DNA of 64,000 bases from Heliopora coerulea (GCA_030142905.1 JASJOG010000584.1:1-64000); one strand, 5' to 3'; counted from the first letter of the stretch, positions 10,715 through 22,651 are shown. A program made the numbers and translations. The notes: a model not told the origin generated them from the sequence alone.

Positions 10715-11873
10715 CATGTGAAATTATGCCGGACAATTAAATTACAACTGGGTCCACAAATGGAGGTGTTTTGACTGACAAAAGGACATGTGTAACAGCG
10801 GGCTCGAGAACAAGAGAAAGTGGCGGCTGGTAATGATGAATTTGGTTTCATAGCACTGTGTACTAAGGAATCCCGAATGTTTTTATTATGCCGAAACGAG
10901 ATCAATGGATTGTCGGTGAAAACAGCCGATGTCTCAGGATCACTTTTCAAGATATCGAAATTCTGAATGGTGATACCCCTAATTTTGTAGTTGAAGGGAT
11001 GAAATTGTCAGGACTAAGGGAATCTTTTCTGCAGAAAGTTGCTCCGAAGGTGGTTTTAGAATGTCCGAACGAGAAACATTAAATGGTTTTTGGTTAGCTG
11101 TGTCTAATAAGTTGGAAGGATAAGCACGTTGAGCAGAAAAGGATCTCATTTTCAAGGACTTGGTCTTAAAATCCCAATCATCGCTGCAAAGGCGGCGAAG
11201 ACGCAGGAATTGAGAATAAGGGATGAATTTCTTAGTATGCTTGGGGTGGGAAGAAGAAAACAAAAGATAATGTTAACTTAAGAGCTGGATGGAAATTATT
11301 GACAAAGTTCATGAAGTGCTCTAGGTCAACGTGAGAGCACGATGCTGTATCTAAACAGTAATCAATGAATCTATCAAAGAAATCTGGGATGGGACCTGTG
11401 TATTGCTGGGAGATACGTTTTTCAACATAACCGACAAATAAGTTAGCATAACTAAGACCTATCTTGATGTCCATAGCTTCACCGCTCATCTGCTGGTAAT
11501 GTTCACCATCAAACGAAAGGTTATTGAGGGTAAGCACTAGCTCTGCTAAGCAAAGTTATGTAGCAGAGAGAGGTTCTAAAACGCGTCAGAGCTTCAAACC
11601 CATCATGATGAATGATGACAGTGTATAAAGACTGAATATTCATGGTGAAGATAAATTTATGTTGTCCAGTGAAACGAATTCGATCGAAAATCTGTAACGC
11701 ATGATTAGTATCTTTGGTATAAGAAGGTAACTTCTTAACCAAAGGAGACATGACATTGTCTAAAAAGCTCGAAAAAAGCTCAGTAGGGCAACAATGCATA
11801 ATGACGTCAGGGTCACTACAGCTCGCGCTGAATGGTGGTCTTAGTAGTCACGCGTTATGTAAATACTTTCAAC

Positions 11874-12891
11874 ATGGCTCCCTTCCAAGGTGAATGCGTT
11901 GAAGTACTTTGCCGTTTTTGGGAGATTATTTAAACGAATGAAGATCCTAGTTCTTTTGAGAACTCTTGCACGGGTCTTCGGACGTTTAACAGACCGAAAA
12001 ATACTGGCCAAAGCTCACTTACAGTATCGAAAATCCCAGCCAAAAGTGATGTTGTTGAATCAACATAGTCAACCGTTGAAGTACCCCAGTTGTCTGAAGA
12101 GGATTTACTAATTGCAAGCAGTCAAGGTTAGACAAAATCCCTGGCAAAACTACGTTTCTTCACGCATTTGAAGTTGGTAAACAAAATGGTAAAAAACAGC
12201 CTTACGATGCCCAACAGTAAAGTGCCAAGAACCTACGGAAATACGAAGAAAGGTTATGGCTCGTGGAAGGAAGCGTATGTCAAAAATGACAGATGTCGAA
12301 CGAAAAATAATTATTTCTGGTGAAGGCTCGTGTTAGTGCCTCTATGAAAAGTGTAAGCTATGTAGTTTACGCTCATCTAAATCAACTGGAAGGGGAGGTG
12401 GAATGTGCTAATTGTTTGTGTAAGGTAGGTCCAGTAGGTTGCTGCAAACATGTAGTTGCTCTGTTTTACACTGTGCTGGATTATACCAATCTGAATTTGA
12501 AACAAATTCCTGCGGAACTTACATGCACTCAACTTCCTCAGAAGTGGAGTGTGCCTTCAGGAAGGTCCAAGACCCTGGAAAGGCTATCAAATTTGAAAAT
12601 TTATTGTTTGACAAAGAATGAAATCATTCAAGAAGTTGTGGAGAGAAGCAAAGACTTTTTTTGAGGCAAACTGATGATGACTTAAAGCTAAAGGAAAATC
12701 ATACTTATTACTACCAGTGCCAAGGTGTAATGAATATTTTAGGTTTAGACTGGATTGACTTTGTGGTTTGCACTAATTTAGATATACATGTCCAAAAAAT
12801 TCGCCGGGATATTTCTTTGTGGGAGCACAAGATGCTTCCAGAACTAACTTCATTTTATATTTCATGTATTCTTCCCTTAATCAATAATTAA
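11874..12891 (+). pseudogene. SWIM zinc finger plus YqaJ-like nuclease ORF of ISL2EU
   Basis: Starting at ATG 11874 in the terminal repeat, the frame shows MAPFQGECVEVLCR and then TNEDPSSFENSC, with several stops. At 12320-12664 there is a SWIM-type zinc finger (CANCLCKVGPVGCCKH, pattern CxCx6CxH-like) followed by IPAELTCTQLPQKW. At 12661-12891 comes the C-terminal part of a YqaJ/lambda-exonuclease-like domain (YYYQCQGVMNILGLDWIDFVV and SLWEHKMLPEL). The middle of the nuclease, with most catalytic residues, is missing between about 12655 and 12670. In the family this protein is thought to assist transposition or repair. Confidence 0.8.
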
Positions 12892-13508
12892 CAGTTTGAA
12901 ATTTATGGTTTCTGTCATTCAGTTTTTGTTCGGTTAAAATGAGGTGACATATTTCTTCAAATTGCAATTCAACATTGCTGCATCATAAGTTAAAGAAATT
13001 TGTCACTTTACTGTATTACCACCAGTACAGCATGTTCTTATAGGTGAAGTAAAACAGACACTTTCCAAATTTCCTTGACTTCATGCAAAAGAAAAGTTTG
13101 AATTTGAGGCTGACAATAAGGCTATTATTAGTTAATGTTTTCTTCATTGTCAGTCTTTGTCACGAACCATTGTTTTATATGCACTCAAGCAAATTCAGGA
13201 AGCGTCTATTTGGTCAAACAGTATTTTAAATCTTGCAAAACCCATGATACTGATGGGAAAACGGAATGCAACTGGAAATTTAATTACTTTGTAACCAGTA
13301 AAACCTTTCAGGAAAAGCTGCAGTATTTTTAATCACATGTGATTTTGGAACATCAACATGAGGAACTTTCATAAGGGCATAGTTGCATTCTATTTCATTA
13401 ATTGTGCAATTAAAATCTATTACTACAATTTCAGCTAAATTGGCCCATCATGGCATTGTTTTTTTGTTAACAGACAGAATAGAAACTGGAAATATAACAT
13501 ACGTTTAT

Positions 13509-14445
13509 TTATATTTTTCCACAATTAGTGCTGGCAAAAAAAATTGAAAGACGGCAAGACAATACCCATATTTTGTTCAAATCAGTTGCCATATTAATAG
13601 GAAAAACTATACTCGGGATTCTATAGTTTTTTATCATGGCAATAGCCTGTTCCACATGGATTCTCACTGATGCAATCCTTCTTGTTTCGGTTTCTTCTTG
13701 TATGGACAGCTGCTGTTTGCCACAAAGAAAAGGTGGGACGTTCAATGATTCACCTACTGGTAAGTCAGTCTCAACGTCAAATCGCTTGTCTGCCGTTACT
13801 GAGTCACCACGCTCCAAGAAATTAAATATGCCACAGTCGTTTGTGATTTGTTTGTAACTTGATCTCCCAACATAAAGATATGAAACAAAAGTTACAGCAC
13901 CTGATGGGCTAATGCCAATCAAACCTTTAGCAGTGTTATGTTTATAATTGGAATAATTCATTGGTTTGGCACTTGGCAAGACAGGAGTTCGGTTTTGTGC
14001 TTTAACGGTTGGTCGATGATTCGTTGGAGTAGGCCTAGTAGCCTTGGGAACAATCGTTGGCAATTGGTTCATATAGGTTTCATGACCCTCGGGAAAATGC
14101 GCAGAACCTACTCAGTGGCGTTTTGTCGGGCAAAACGCCTTCCTTGGAATCAGATTAATCGCACTGAGTCTCAATTTCCCAATTGGGAAAGTTGTAAAAA
14201 GATAGCTCGGGATTCCGTTTGTTGTTGTTAAATCATCTAGGAACACAGCAAGTATAGACACCGGCATCTCCAATTCGTTTCGTTGTATTCGTTACGGTAA
14301 GTGAACTTTGGTCAGTGCTTTCAGGACTATTAAATGTCCGAAGACCCGGGCAAGAGTTCTCAAAAGAACTAGGATCTTCATTCGTTTGAATAATCTCTGA
14401 AAGACGACAAAGAACTTCCACACATTTACCTTCGGAGGAAGCCAT
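13509..14445 (-). pseudogene. DDE transposase of the ISL2EU element
   Basis: The clear part is 13509-14072: SNYKHNTAKGLIGISPSGAV, SVTADKRFDV, NVPPFLCGKQQLS, ETRRIASVRIHVEQAI and NLNKIWV-like text, matching the DDE_Tnp_4 type nuclease. An Asp (in MADRGF-like VTADKRF) and the Glu (RIHVEQ) are kept. The Asp expected in SDLYPG is Tyr (SYLYVG), so the active site is damaged. The start at 14445 (MASSEGKCVEVLCR) lies in the right terminal repeat and mirrors the start of the other ORF. Frameshifts and a deletion separate the start from the nuclease. Confidence 0.8.
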
Positions 14446-15235
14446 GTTGAAAATATTTACATAACGCGTGACCACTAAGAAAACTAATCACCGCGCGCTT
14501 TAGTGACCCTGACGTCATTATGAATAAGGTGTGGGTATTAGGTTAGTGGCGGAAGCGAGCAAGTCTCCGGCTTGAATGAAATTATTAATGGTAGCTTTTA
14601 CAATTTTTTGGTGAGATAAAATAGGGTCCGAACCTACCCTGGAGTAAAAAGTGGCATCGCCGTGTTGAAGAAGACCCTCTTGTTTGTACAAGTCCGCTCA
14701 TCAGACAACGACAGCGACACCTTTGTCAGCAAGTTTGATGACAATGTCCTCCCAACAACGCAATGATCTTAGACCTAGAAGTTTATCTTTGGTGAGGTTG
14801 TTGGATTTACTGGGATGTGAAAGACGTAGTTGGTTAATATCTTGACGGCATTTGCAAATAAAAAGATCAAGTGACGAAAGCTGGCCTTCTGGTGCTGACC
14901 AAGATGATTTTTTGGGATTGAGTTTTTCATAAATATCTTTATCGCCGGATAGAGATTGGTTGTGAAAGAAAGCTTTTAAGCGTAACCGGTGAAAAAACCT
15001 TTACGTATCCTCTTTAAAAGAGAAAATAAATCAATGGGTCCGGAGTTGGGAACAAATTTGAGACCTTTCGCATGAACAGATCTCTCAGGGTCGGACAAGG
15101 GTAAATCCGATGGAATGGTGACCACTAAATTATCATCGCTAGCAAGGTTTATCTTCTCTTGTGTAATTGGCCCTTTTAGCAACGTACTGCATTGCAGGAA
15201 GAGCAGTAGCATTGAAGAAGCGTGGGAGAAATATA

Positions 15236-15515
15236 TTACAACTACTATAATAATTATATTCTAGGGAAAGGATAATCAGGACAATCATGATGACGATAAT
15301 GATAATTATAGTTTTATAGAAATTATTGCAAGGGTACTAGTAATAAGTAATTATTGTAACAGTACTGTTAATATAAATTCTAATAATAACACCAGTAGTA
15401 ACAATAATAATGATAATGAGTGAGATAGAGGTAGTGATAATGAAAATTATAATGGTAATGATAATCATAATGATAGTGATAATAACAATTATATCAATGA
15501 TGGTTGTAACGTCCT
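15236..15515. repeat. AAT/GAT-rich low-complexity tract
   Basis: Runs of ATAATGATAAT-like trinucleotides with interruptions fill about 280 bp. No coding content. Confidence 0.8.
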
Positions 15516-15760
15516 CTTGACCGTTTTATTTTGGTCAGCATTCTTGCTAGATTACGTCAGGCTAGCGCTTGTCGTTTCCTGCTTGTTTTGAATTTACACC
15601 CGAAGACTTTCAGTGTTTACATTTGCTTTCATTCGTTTGTTTTGAATTGGCACATCCTTTTCAAGTCCCATCAGTCGTAAGTTTGTTCGTCTATCCGTTT
15701 TACAGTTCTGTCAGTTTTACAGTTACCTAACAGAGCACAATTTGTGATCAGAAGCACACC

Positions 15761-16242
15761 TTGACTACACTATTAGATTCCACAAATGAGTGGTATTTAA
15801 ACATAGATAAATTCCTTTTAAATGGGGTTATGTTTTTGGACCTAAAGAAAGCTTTTGACACCATGGATCATCAAATTATGTTAAAGAAATTAGCATTATA
15901 TGGTGTCTGTAAATCAAGTCTAAAGTGGTTCACTTCCTACTTAAAAGAACGTAAGCAAAAGACATTTGTAAACGGTATCCTTGCGGGTGGCTGTACTATT
16001 AGATGTGGGATTCCACAAGGTTCTATTCTTGGACTTTTACTATCCGTAGTTTACATAAATGACTTACCCAATTGTGACCTTTTCTCTAAAGTACGAATGT
16101 ATGCGGATGACACTAGTCTTACAGCAGCTAGTGACAATGCAAATATACTTGAACGGCGAATGGACCATGATATATGCGAAGTATATACATGGTTAAAGAC
16201 TAACAATCTAAATCTGAACATCACAAAAACAAAATACATGAT
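15761..16242 (+). pseudogene. LINE reverse transcriptase, first part
   Basis: The frame shows the RT motifs in order: VMFLDLKKAFDTMDHQIML (block A with catalytic Asp), GIPQGSILGLLLSVVYINDLP (block B) and RMYADDTSL (the YADD catalytic loop). It then reads LKTNNLNLNITKTKYMI, the point where the PLE at 16243 interrupts it. Length and motif spacing match the palm of CR1/L2-group LINEs. It lacks the fingers upstream, so it is truncated as well as interrupted. Confidence 0.85.
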
Positions 16243-16343
16243 AGTTACCAGCGATTTACCGGGCGGAAAGCGAAGTCGTAATATAAAAATAAGAGCCCAG
16301 CTCAAAATTCTCACAGAAAGAGACATTGGTTAAAAATATATTT

Positions 16344-16384
16344 TACTGACGTTTCGTCGCTAGACGCGCGACATCTTCAGAGTA
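16344..16384 (-). ncRNA. Hammerhead-type motif, left PLE repeat
   Basis: On the minus strand: a 4-bp stem I (TACT/AGTA), CTGAAGA (matches core CUGANGA), a bulged T, a GTCGC/GCGAC stem II, GAAAC and a GTC site with almost no stem III. Minimal stem III is typical of PLE hammerheads. The extra T before stem II may weaken it. Confidence 0.6.
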
Positions 16385-16448
16385 GAAATGAATGATGAGA
16401 GTTAGCATATTAAATTATATTTACATAGTATAGGATGACACAAAGCCA

Positions 16449-18377
16449 ATGAGAAAAGAGGAAGGTGTGAGAAAAGGAAATAGCGATGAGAAAGAGGAAA
16501 AAGCGATTAGAACAGGAAATAGCGATGAGAAAAGACTTGACTATTGCGATTTTTTGGTTCCGTTCGAAGTTCTTCGACGACAACTGAGGTGTGAAACCTT
16601 CTCAAACAGCACTACCGAGGAGTTTTTCAAGACAAAACTGAAGAACATCGCCTTATCTGGCTACAGGAACTTCTCACCACCAAACTTTCTATTAACGAGC
16701 GATGACTACAAGACTCTTAAAGGACTCAAGGACGACAAGAACATAATAATAATTAAGCCAGATAAAGGGAACGGTGTTGTTATCCTGAACCGCTGTGACT
16801 ACAATCAGAAGAATAATGCCATCCTAAGCGACACCACCAAGTTCAAGATCCTTACATCGGACCCGCTAAAAGCCACAGTAAGTCGGGAAACCAAACTTAG
16901 AAATTTTCTGAGAGGATTGAAGAAAGAGAACGTTATCTCGGATGAACTTTACAAAAAACTCTGTCCCACAGGCTCCAAACCTGGAATACTATATGGCCTA
17001 CCTAAGATACACAAAGCCGATGTTCCTTTAAGACCTATTCTCTCTGCCATAGGCACCCACTCGTATAATCTATCTAAGTATCTCGATTCTCTTCTGCGCC
17101 CTTTCTCCTCTAATGACTTTACGATCACTGACACCTTCTCCTTTCTTAATGATTTTCGTACTTTGAATCTTAATACTGATAATGTTTTCATGGCAAGTTT
17201 TGATATCTCCTCCTTATTTACCAACGTTCCACTCGATGAAACCATTGAAATCATCATTCAGAAACTTTTTCACAAATCGACACACTATTTAGGTTTTTCG
17301 CATGTTCAGTTCCGTAGTCTCTTATGTTTTGCAGTTAAAAATTGTCATTTTCTATTCAATGGTTGTCTATACGAACAGATCGATGGCGTTGTCATGGGCT
17401 CGCCTCTTGGTCCTCTGTTTGCCAATATTTTTTTGTCGCATCACGAGAAAAACTGGCTGGATAACTGTCCCAGCTCTTTTAAGCCCCTTTATTTTCGTAG
17501 ATATGTTGACGACTGTTTTATTATTTTTCGATCTCAAGAGCATGTCCAACCTTTCTTAGATTATCTTAACCGCAAACATAAAAATATTAGTTTTAGTTGT
17601 GAATTAGAAACCAAGGGATCACTTCCTTTCATTGATGTCTCCATTGAACGGAGTAATGGCTTCTCAACGTCGGTTTACCGCAAACCCACTTTTACCGGTC
17701 TCTTCACTAATTTTGATAGCTTCATCCCCCTTTCATTTAAACGCAATCTTATTTATTGTTTACTAGATAGGTATTTTAAGATATGCTCGTCCTATCAGGT
17801 TTTTCATTTGGAAGTATTGAAACTTAAAAATCTTTTACTTAGCAACGGTTACCCCTCAGCATTGTTTGAACATTGCTTTAGCGTTTTCTGGATAAAACCT
17901 TTTCCATTCCTGTCTCTTCACCTTTAGATAACATTAATAAACGAGTCATTTACTTTTGTCTTCCTTTTACTGGTACACACTCACTACGGATCCGTACACA
18001 GTCAAACTTCTATCTCCTTGTTTTCCTGACATCGACCTTCGCATTGTCTTTAAGCCAGGCAAGCGTCTGTCAGATTTTTTTCAATTCAAAGACGTCATCC
18101 CCAAGTTGATGAGATCGCATGTAGTTTATAAATATCGCGAATCTCTGAACACTTGGGGATTTCACCTTTGAGTGGAAAGAAACTGACATGTTCTTCTCTT
18201 TCTGCCATCCAAGCTCACACCAGAACAACTTGCCACCCCATTTCCTTTGACGACTTTTCCATCATGTCCTATTGCAATACCGCTTCGGAATTATTAATTA
18301 GGGAAAGCCTTCTCATTTCTAAATTTAAACCCGAACTCAATGAAACCATCCGCTCTGTTCCCCTTGTCTTATTTTGA
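16449..18377 (+). pseudogene. Penelope-like element ORF: RT with defective GIY-YIG region
   Basis: The frame 16449-17927 (492 codons) holds a complete PLE-type RT: IIIIKPDKGNGVVIL (about residue 98), ILYGLPKIHK (180), MASFDISSLFTNVPLDET (250), GVVMGSPLGPLFANIF (313) and FRRYVDDCFIIF (351, catalytic YVDD intact). Shifted frames then continue to 18171 (CLPFTG-like region, FKPGKRLSDFFQFKD) and 18153-18377 (SAIQAHTRTTCHPISFDDFS). Between VVYKY and the following SEHLG-type region at about 18140 the CxxC and GIY-YIG core is missing, so the endonuclease is dead. The start is uncertain because the first 20 codons lie in the terminal repeat and contain a duplicated GNSDEK unit. Confidence 0.9.
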
Positions 18378-18497
18378 TTTATACCTCTTTTCTCATCGCT
18401 ATTTCCTGTTCTCACACCTTCCTCTTTTCTCATTGGCTTTGTGTCATCCTATACTATGTAAATATAATTTAATATGCTAACTCTCATCATTCATTTC

Positions 18498-18538
18498 TAC
18501 TCTGAAGATGTCGCGCGTCTAGCGACGAAACGTCAGTA
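18498..18538 (+). ncRNA. Hammerhead-type motif, right PLE repeat
   Basis: Plus-strand mirror of the motif at 16344-16384: CTGAAGA at 18502-18508, a GTCGC/GCGAC stem, GAAAC, GTC at 18532-18534 and stem I TACT/AGTA. The inverted arrangement means transcripts of either strand carry one copy in sense. Confidence 0.6.
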
Positions 18539-18609
18539 AAATATATTTTTAACCAATGTCTCTTTCTGTGAGAATTTTGAGCTGGGCTCTTATTATTAAA
18601 ATACATGAT

Positions 18610-19220
18610 CATAGCATGTCGTCATCGAATAAGGAGTCTTGGACATCAGTTCAGCATTGAAGTGTGCAATCAACCATTAAAAAGAGAGAAAGTATATAAA
18701 CATCTCTGAATTGAAATAGATGAATCCATCATATGCAAAGATCACATATACCCTCCGAAACGTTACTTATTATGTATAATTCACTTGCACTGTCATATTT
18801 TTACTACTGCAGCGCATTATGAGGAAATTGTAATAAAGAACTGTCTGACAAACTTCTAAAGCTACAAAATAGGGCTGGTAGAGTTGTTACCTTTTCGGAC
18901 TATAATAGGCATTCATCAGAATTATTGAATGAGCTTATGTGGGATAATTTAAAAACTAGACGATATAAACAACTAGCTGTGATAATCTATAACACCGTTC
19001 ACAGAAGCACACCAACTTATTTAACAAAAATTTTTGAAAATGTCAACTCAGTACATTTGTTCAACCTGCGACATTCGGATGCCAATATCTATGTATCAAG
19101 ACCAAATACTGAAGCTGGGAAGAACAGCTTTCACTATAAAGGGGCGTCCTCTGGAATGGTCTTTCAAACGATCTTAAAAGGCAACTCAGTCTGAGAGCTT
19201 TTAAAGAACTTTTATAGTAA
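18610..19220 (+). pseudogene. LINE C-terminal region after the PLE insertion
   Basis: Continues the LINE: a degraded thumb region, then LLKLQNRAGRVVTFSDYNRHSSELL, and in frame 18925-19194 RRYKQLAVIIYNTVHR, FNLRHSDANIYVSRPNTEAGKNSFHYKGA. This C-terminal pattern (LQNRA, R..N..G..SF.Y.GA) is typical of CR1/L2 RT proteins. Several stops between 18640 and 18900 show decay. Confidence 0.75.
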
Positions 19221-19395
19221 AATTTTTCACTAATTTATGTTAAAAATATGGGGAAAAAAATATGTAGTGTAGTTTTGTATATAGTTAAGGTATTTATATG
19301 TAATTATAGTACACGTATCACTGGAGGAACATTTTGTAATGAAGTGATCCCTTGTTTAAATAAATTTAGAATTAGAATTAAAATTAGAATTACAT

Positions 19396-19974
19396 TTACA
19401 GTCTCTATGTCTCTCAACTGTTGAATAGTCTAATCCAATGTTTATGTATCTGTGTAGATTGACAATCAAAGTCAATTGTTATGACTCTTGCGCTACTTGA
19501 TATCTAATATAATTCAATTAAGCTACTATCCCAATACAGTTCATCGCCCCCTTTGCTGTGAGAAGCCGCGGTAGCTATAACAGTAATATATTGATAACAA
19601 CAAGCAGAGGAACACCAACAACAACAATGACAACTACAATGATAGCAATGCTAATATACCTAGCGCTGCTCGAAATTGGCTTTAAAAACTCCTGTGGTAG
19701 TCTTCAGAATCAGCACATTGGAAAGCGAAATTGTCTTAAGCGGTTGTGCATTTTTTACGTTGTTAGATTCTTTCCGTCACGATACACATTACACACCAAA
19801 CTTCTTGACATTTGCTGTTACAGAAAGCTTCTTGATTAACCTTCACTGTTAAAACTACCAGAAAAGTTTACATGAGGGAGATTCGCTTTAGGATTCTGGA
19901 CTAATGCGCTACGAACTGAGCAAGTATCAAGTCAACTGGAAACGCTGTACTGGTCATATCCATGCTGTTCGCAG
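19396..19974. other. No recognisable gene
   Basis: A 93-codon frame at 19558-19839 is partly a translated ACAACA-type simple repeat and is not convincing. Confidence 0.4.
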
Positions 19975-20045
19975 CTGACTCAGTACCTCAACTGGTAGTG
20001 CACGGGTCTGGAAACCTAAGGATGTGAGTCCGAATCCCGATCAAT
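19975..20045 (+). repeat. tRNA-like sequence (SINE-type)
   Basis: A D-arm-like CCTCAACTGGTAGTGC (box A), an anticodon-like loop CTGGAAA and a box-B-like GAGTCCGAATCCCG follow in order. The acceptor ends do not pair, so it is best read as a tRNA-derived repeat or decayed tRNA copy. Confidence 0.5.
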
Positions 20046-22605
20046 GGAACTTTCGAATTGATTTAAGCAATCAAAGTCAGTCATTATACTTTCTCTTCAT
20101 CTTACCGAGCGGTGATTTTAAAATTTGCCATTTGAGCTTCGTCAAATGATTCTACGTCAGTAACCTCTAATACAGATGTAACCATGAATTGATCCGAAAC
20201 ATTTACTGAACCCAACTTGCTCCTCCAGTTGGTCTTATCACATATGGAATGCGAGAATATTCATGGATATAATAAACATCTGGTACAATTGATACCCACT
20301 CTTAATTGAAGATGCATGTACCTGTATAATAGTTAGATTGGACTGTAATCTAATTAGGAGTATACCGACGTAAATAGTGATTTTCGGTCGAATTATCTGG
20401 ACCATTTATTGAAACGATTGTTGAATGCACATGTACCATTCAATTAAGACACGTCACACAATGTGCATTCATAATTTTCAAAATTATAACGGAATTTTCA
20501 TCGGAAATTTTCATTGGTGATTAATAAGGGGCATTTCCGATCTTTTAAAAGGTTAAAGGTTGGATAACATTTCAAAAGCTGGGTCTTCGGACACTCGGCG
20601 GTTTCAAACCACTGGCTGAGCTCACACCAAGGGCACTTTGTACGAAAAAATTTTCATATATCCAGGCCTACCCACATGAAAATCTACTCGTATCTTATTC
20701 AAATAATACAGATGGGGTTCAACTTTAAATTCAAATTATTGACGTTGAAGAATATAATTTCTGAGGGTAAGTAATTCCTTTATAAGCGTATTCTTGTTAA
20801 AGAGAAATGTCTACAAAAGTTGAGAAGAGTCTTATCTGCTGAACTGATGCAAATTAAAAGATGCATATTTGTAGATATGTATTCTAATTTACATTAATTT
20901 TGTAGGAAAAACACAAAAAAGGCTCGATATCTTTTATTTGGAATCACTATGACATAGGTGCGTGGTAGCATACGCTGTTTTAGATGAATAATAGTAGTGT
21001 GTTGTCATGTGCGAGAAGAGAGATATATAATGCGATAAGAACATGCTTTTTTATTTATTCGGAAATATTGGATGCAAAATTACGTTCATGGCATTGTTAC
21101 GCTCCATGGGACGGATTGCATTACCTGTTATGAGTAATGTTTTTGAGCAATGTTTTTACGCCTTTGTTTACAGGTTCAAATTGACGAAGAAAAAGACGAA
21201 AGTAGTGACATTGAAATGCCAGGTTTACATATGCCGTCAACTGAAGCTGCCTAAATTCTGGGTAAGCTGTGTATCACAAATTTATTAAGGAAAAATAGTA
21301 AGATATATTACTGAATAATAAAGTTCTCATTTTGGCGTTATTTGGCCAACATAGGGATTTGTTTTATGTCTGTTTTTTTCCCCTTCGCTTATACAAATAA
21401 ATGTTACTAGGATGTAACATCGTGGCTTAAAATAATGTCGGTGAAGTAAATATAGACAATGCGTCAGTAAAAGAATCCCGTTTGAAGAACAGTACGAACT
21501 TACGCCATACCGGAGATATTGAAATGAGGCGAATATAATATGTAGCGATACAAAAAATTGATTAGATGGAGAAATAGAATGATGCAAACAGTTGCACGGA
21601 GACAACTGTAAGTTTTGCTTGTTGTCAATGTAAAAATGAATAGAGTACAATTAGACCAGGGAGGAAGAAGTTGTTGAAGATATGTTATGGGGTTACAGAA
21701 TTTTGTCCCTCCGTTTTCCTTTTTAGGTCCTGACAGTGAAACTTTATGACATTGTAGAAACAGAGGAGTCTCAGATCGGAGTATTGATATTGTTGTGTAT
21801 AAACGAGATGTAATGTAAGAAATTATAAAAAAAGAACGAGCGACCTGGAAAAGAGAGAACGCACTAATAAACATTAGCTGTTTCTTTGCATTTCCACTTT
21901 GATTAAATTCATGGTTAAATCTAGTACAATCCGCCAAATCCCTTGATGCTGAGGCAATTGGGTGGTACAAAATACATGAATAGCAAAATAAGATGTTACC
22001 CTGGCTTATATGCATTTGAGTGTTGTAAGTTCAAAGTAAGGACGTACAGATGGAAGCGCTGAAAGCAGCGCATGTTCAAAAATCGGTTGAAGGTCAGTTA
22101 CGTGCACCAGAGAACGTAGGGTGGGTGACGGCTCCCTAACAATATAAAATTTATACAGCATCATATTTAATGCCAGATTTCTTTAGCGAAAATGGTAATT
22201 GTCTTGATTAAAGGGAATACAATTCTCCTGCTTCAAGTTATGAAAAAGATAATAACCACCTCACCATATTGCATACATTGCTCAAGGGAAATCCAGTTTC
22301 CATATTCATTCAATGTGTTGTGACATGTCCGCGTTACTGTGAACTATCAAACTTTGTCTCGCCCCCAGTATTTTGGTAAATGTACACAATTGTTTAAGAA
22401 TTATGAAAGCTAAGTTATGTGTATTTTCACAAGACTAATTTAAATACCATTCACGCGAATGCTGTGAATCTTTGGTTACCTTTGTGTAGGATAAATAGCA
22501 TTTGTATCGGAGAATTTTAGACAAATAAGTTTTTGAGGACGAAAAGAATGTCTAGCGTAATGTTTGTTTTGTCAACGAATACGTTTCCTTGACGATACAA
22601 ATGAT
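20046..22605. other. No recognisable gene
   Basis: Two long minus-strand open frames (21327-21650 and 21500-22015) lack known motifs and overlap in different frames. I see no repeat or RNA gene structure. Confidence 0.4.
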
Positions 22606-22610
22606 GATGA

Positions 22611-22645
<35 letters not shown>
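22606..22645. repeat. (AT)n microsatellite
   Basis: About 16 AT units follow GATGATGATG. Confidence 0.95.

Positions 22646-22646
<1 letters not shown>

Positions 22647-22651
<5 letters not shown>

Larger units (their letters stand above)
11797..14522. mobile_element. ISL2EU-type (Harbinger-related) DNA transposon
   Basis: The ends are a perfect 22-bp inverted repeat (11797-11818 and 14501-14522, including TGACGTCAGGGTCACTA). The inverted similarity continues for about 205 bp (to about 12005 and from about 14315) and includes the start of a coding region on each side. Inside are a plus-strand SWIM/YqaJ ORF and a minus-strand DDE transposase, the gene pair known for ISL2EU elements. It interrupts a Penelope element. 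Both genes are broken, so this copy is inactive. Confidence 0.85.
10216..15220 (-). pseudogene. Penelope-like element ORF, split by an ISL2EU insertion
   Basis: Minus-strand pieces read in PLE order. From 15220 to 14523 lie the N-terminal RT-associated region and fragments of the PDKGxAVVV motif. From 11796 to about 11230 lies the RT with CPTELFSSFLDNVMSPLV, MNIQSLYTV, GEAMDIKIGLSYANLFVG and RFIDYCLDTA. Then comes a linker, a cysteine-rich segment (RCYTCPF) and a GIY-YIG domain ending at the stop 10216-10218. The YIG is changed to YIE (KLYIEETGRRLSDRF). The RT active site YIDD is also altered (FIDY). There are many stops and frameshifts, a 178-bp insertion at 10537-10714 and a 2.7-kb transposon at 11797-14522. 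The motif linking RT regions (LPKIHK) appears lost at the transposon junction. Confidence 0.85.
16243..18597 (+). mobile_element. Penelope-like element with inverted terminal repeats and 12-bp TSD
   Basis: The 12-bp sequence AAAATACATGAT flanks the insertion (16231-16242 and 18598-18609), inside a LINE codon run. Nearly identical inverted repeats of about 210 bp lie at 16288-16498 and 18384-18594, each with a hammerhead-type motif. The single ORF lies between them. The near identity of the arms marks this as the youngest PLE in the window. Confidence 0.9.
15725..19395 (+). mobile_element. 5'-truncated CR1/L2-type LINE, split by a PLE
   Basis: RT sequence runs from about 15730 to 16242, resumes at 18610 after a 12-bp target duplication, and continues as the LINE C-terminal region to about 19220. 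The 3' end has a short AATTAGAATT-type simple tail near 19365-19395. The 5' end, endonuclease and ORF1 are missing. Confidence 0.8.

Noticed and set aside
21327..22015. Minus-strand frames of 107 and 171 codons
   Set aside because: Composition looks like translated AT-rich DNA with cysteine, serine and phenylalanine excess. Overlapping frames and no known motif.
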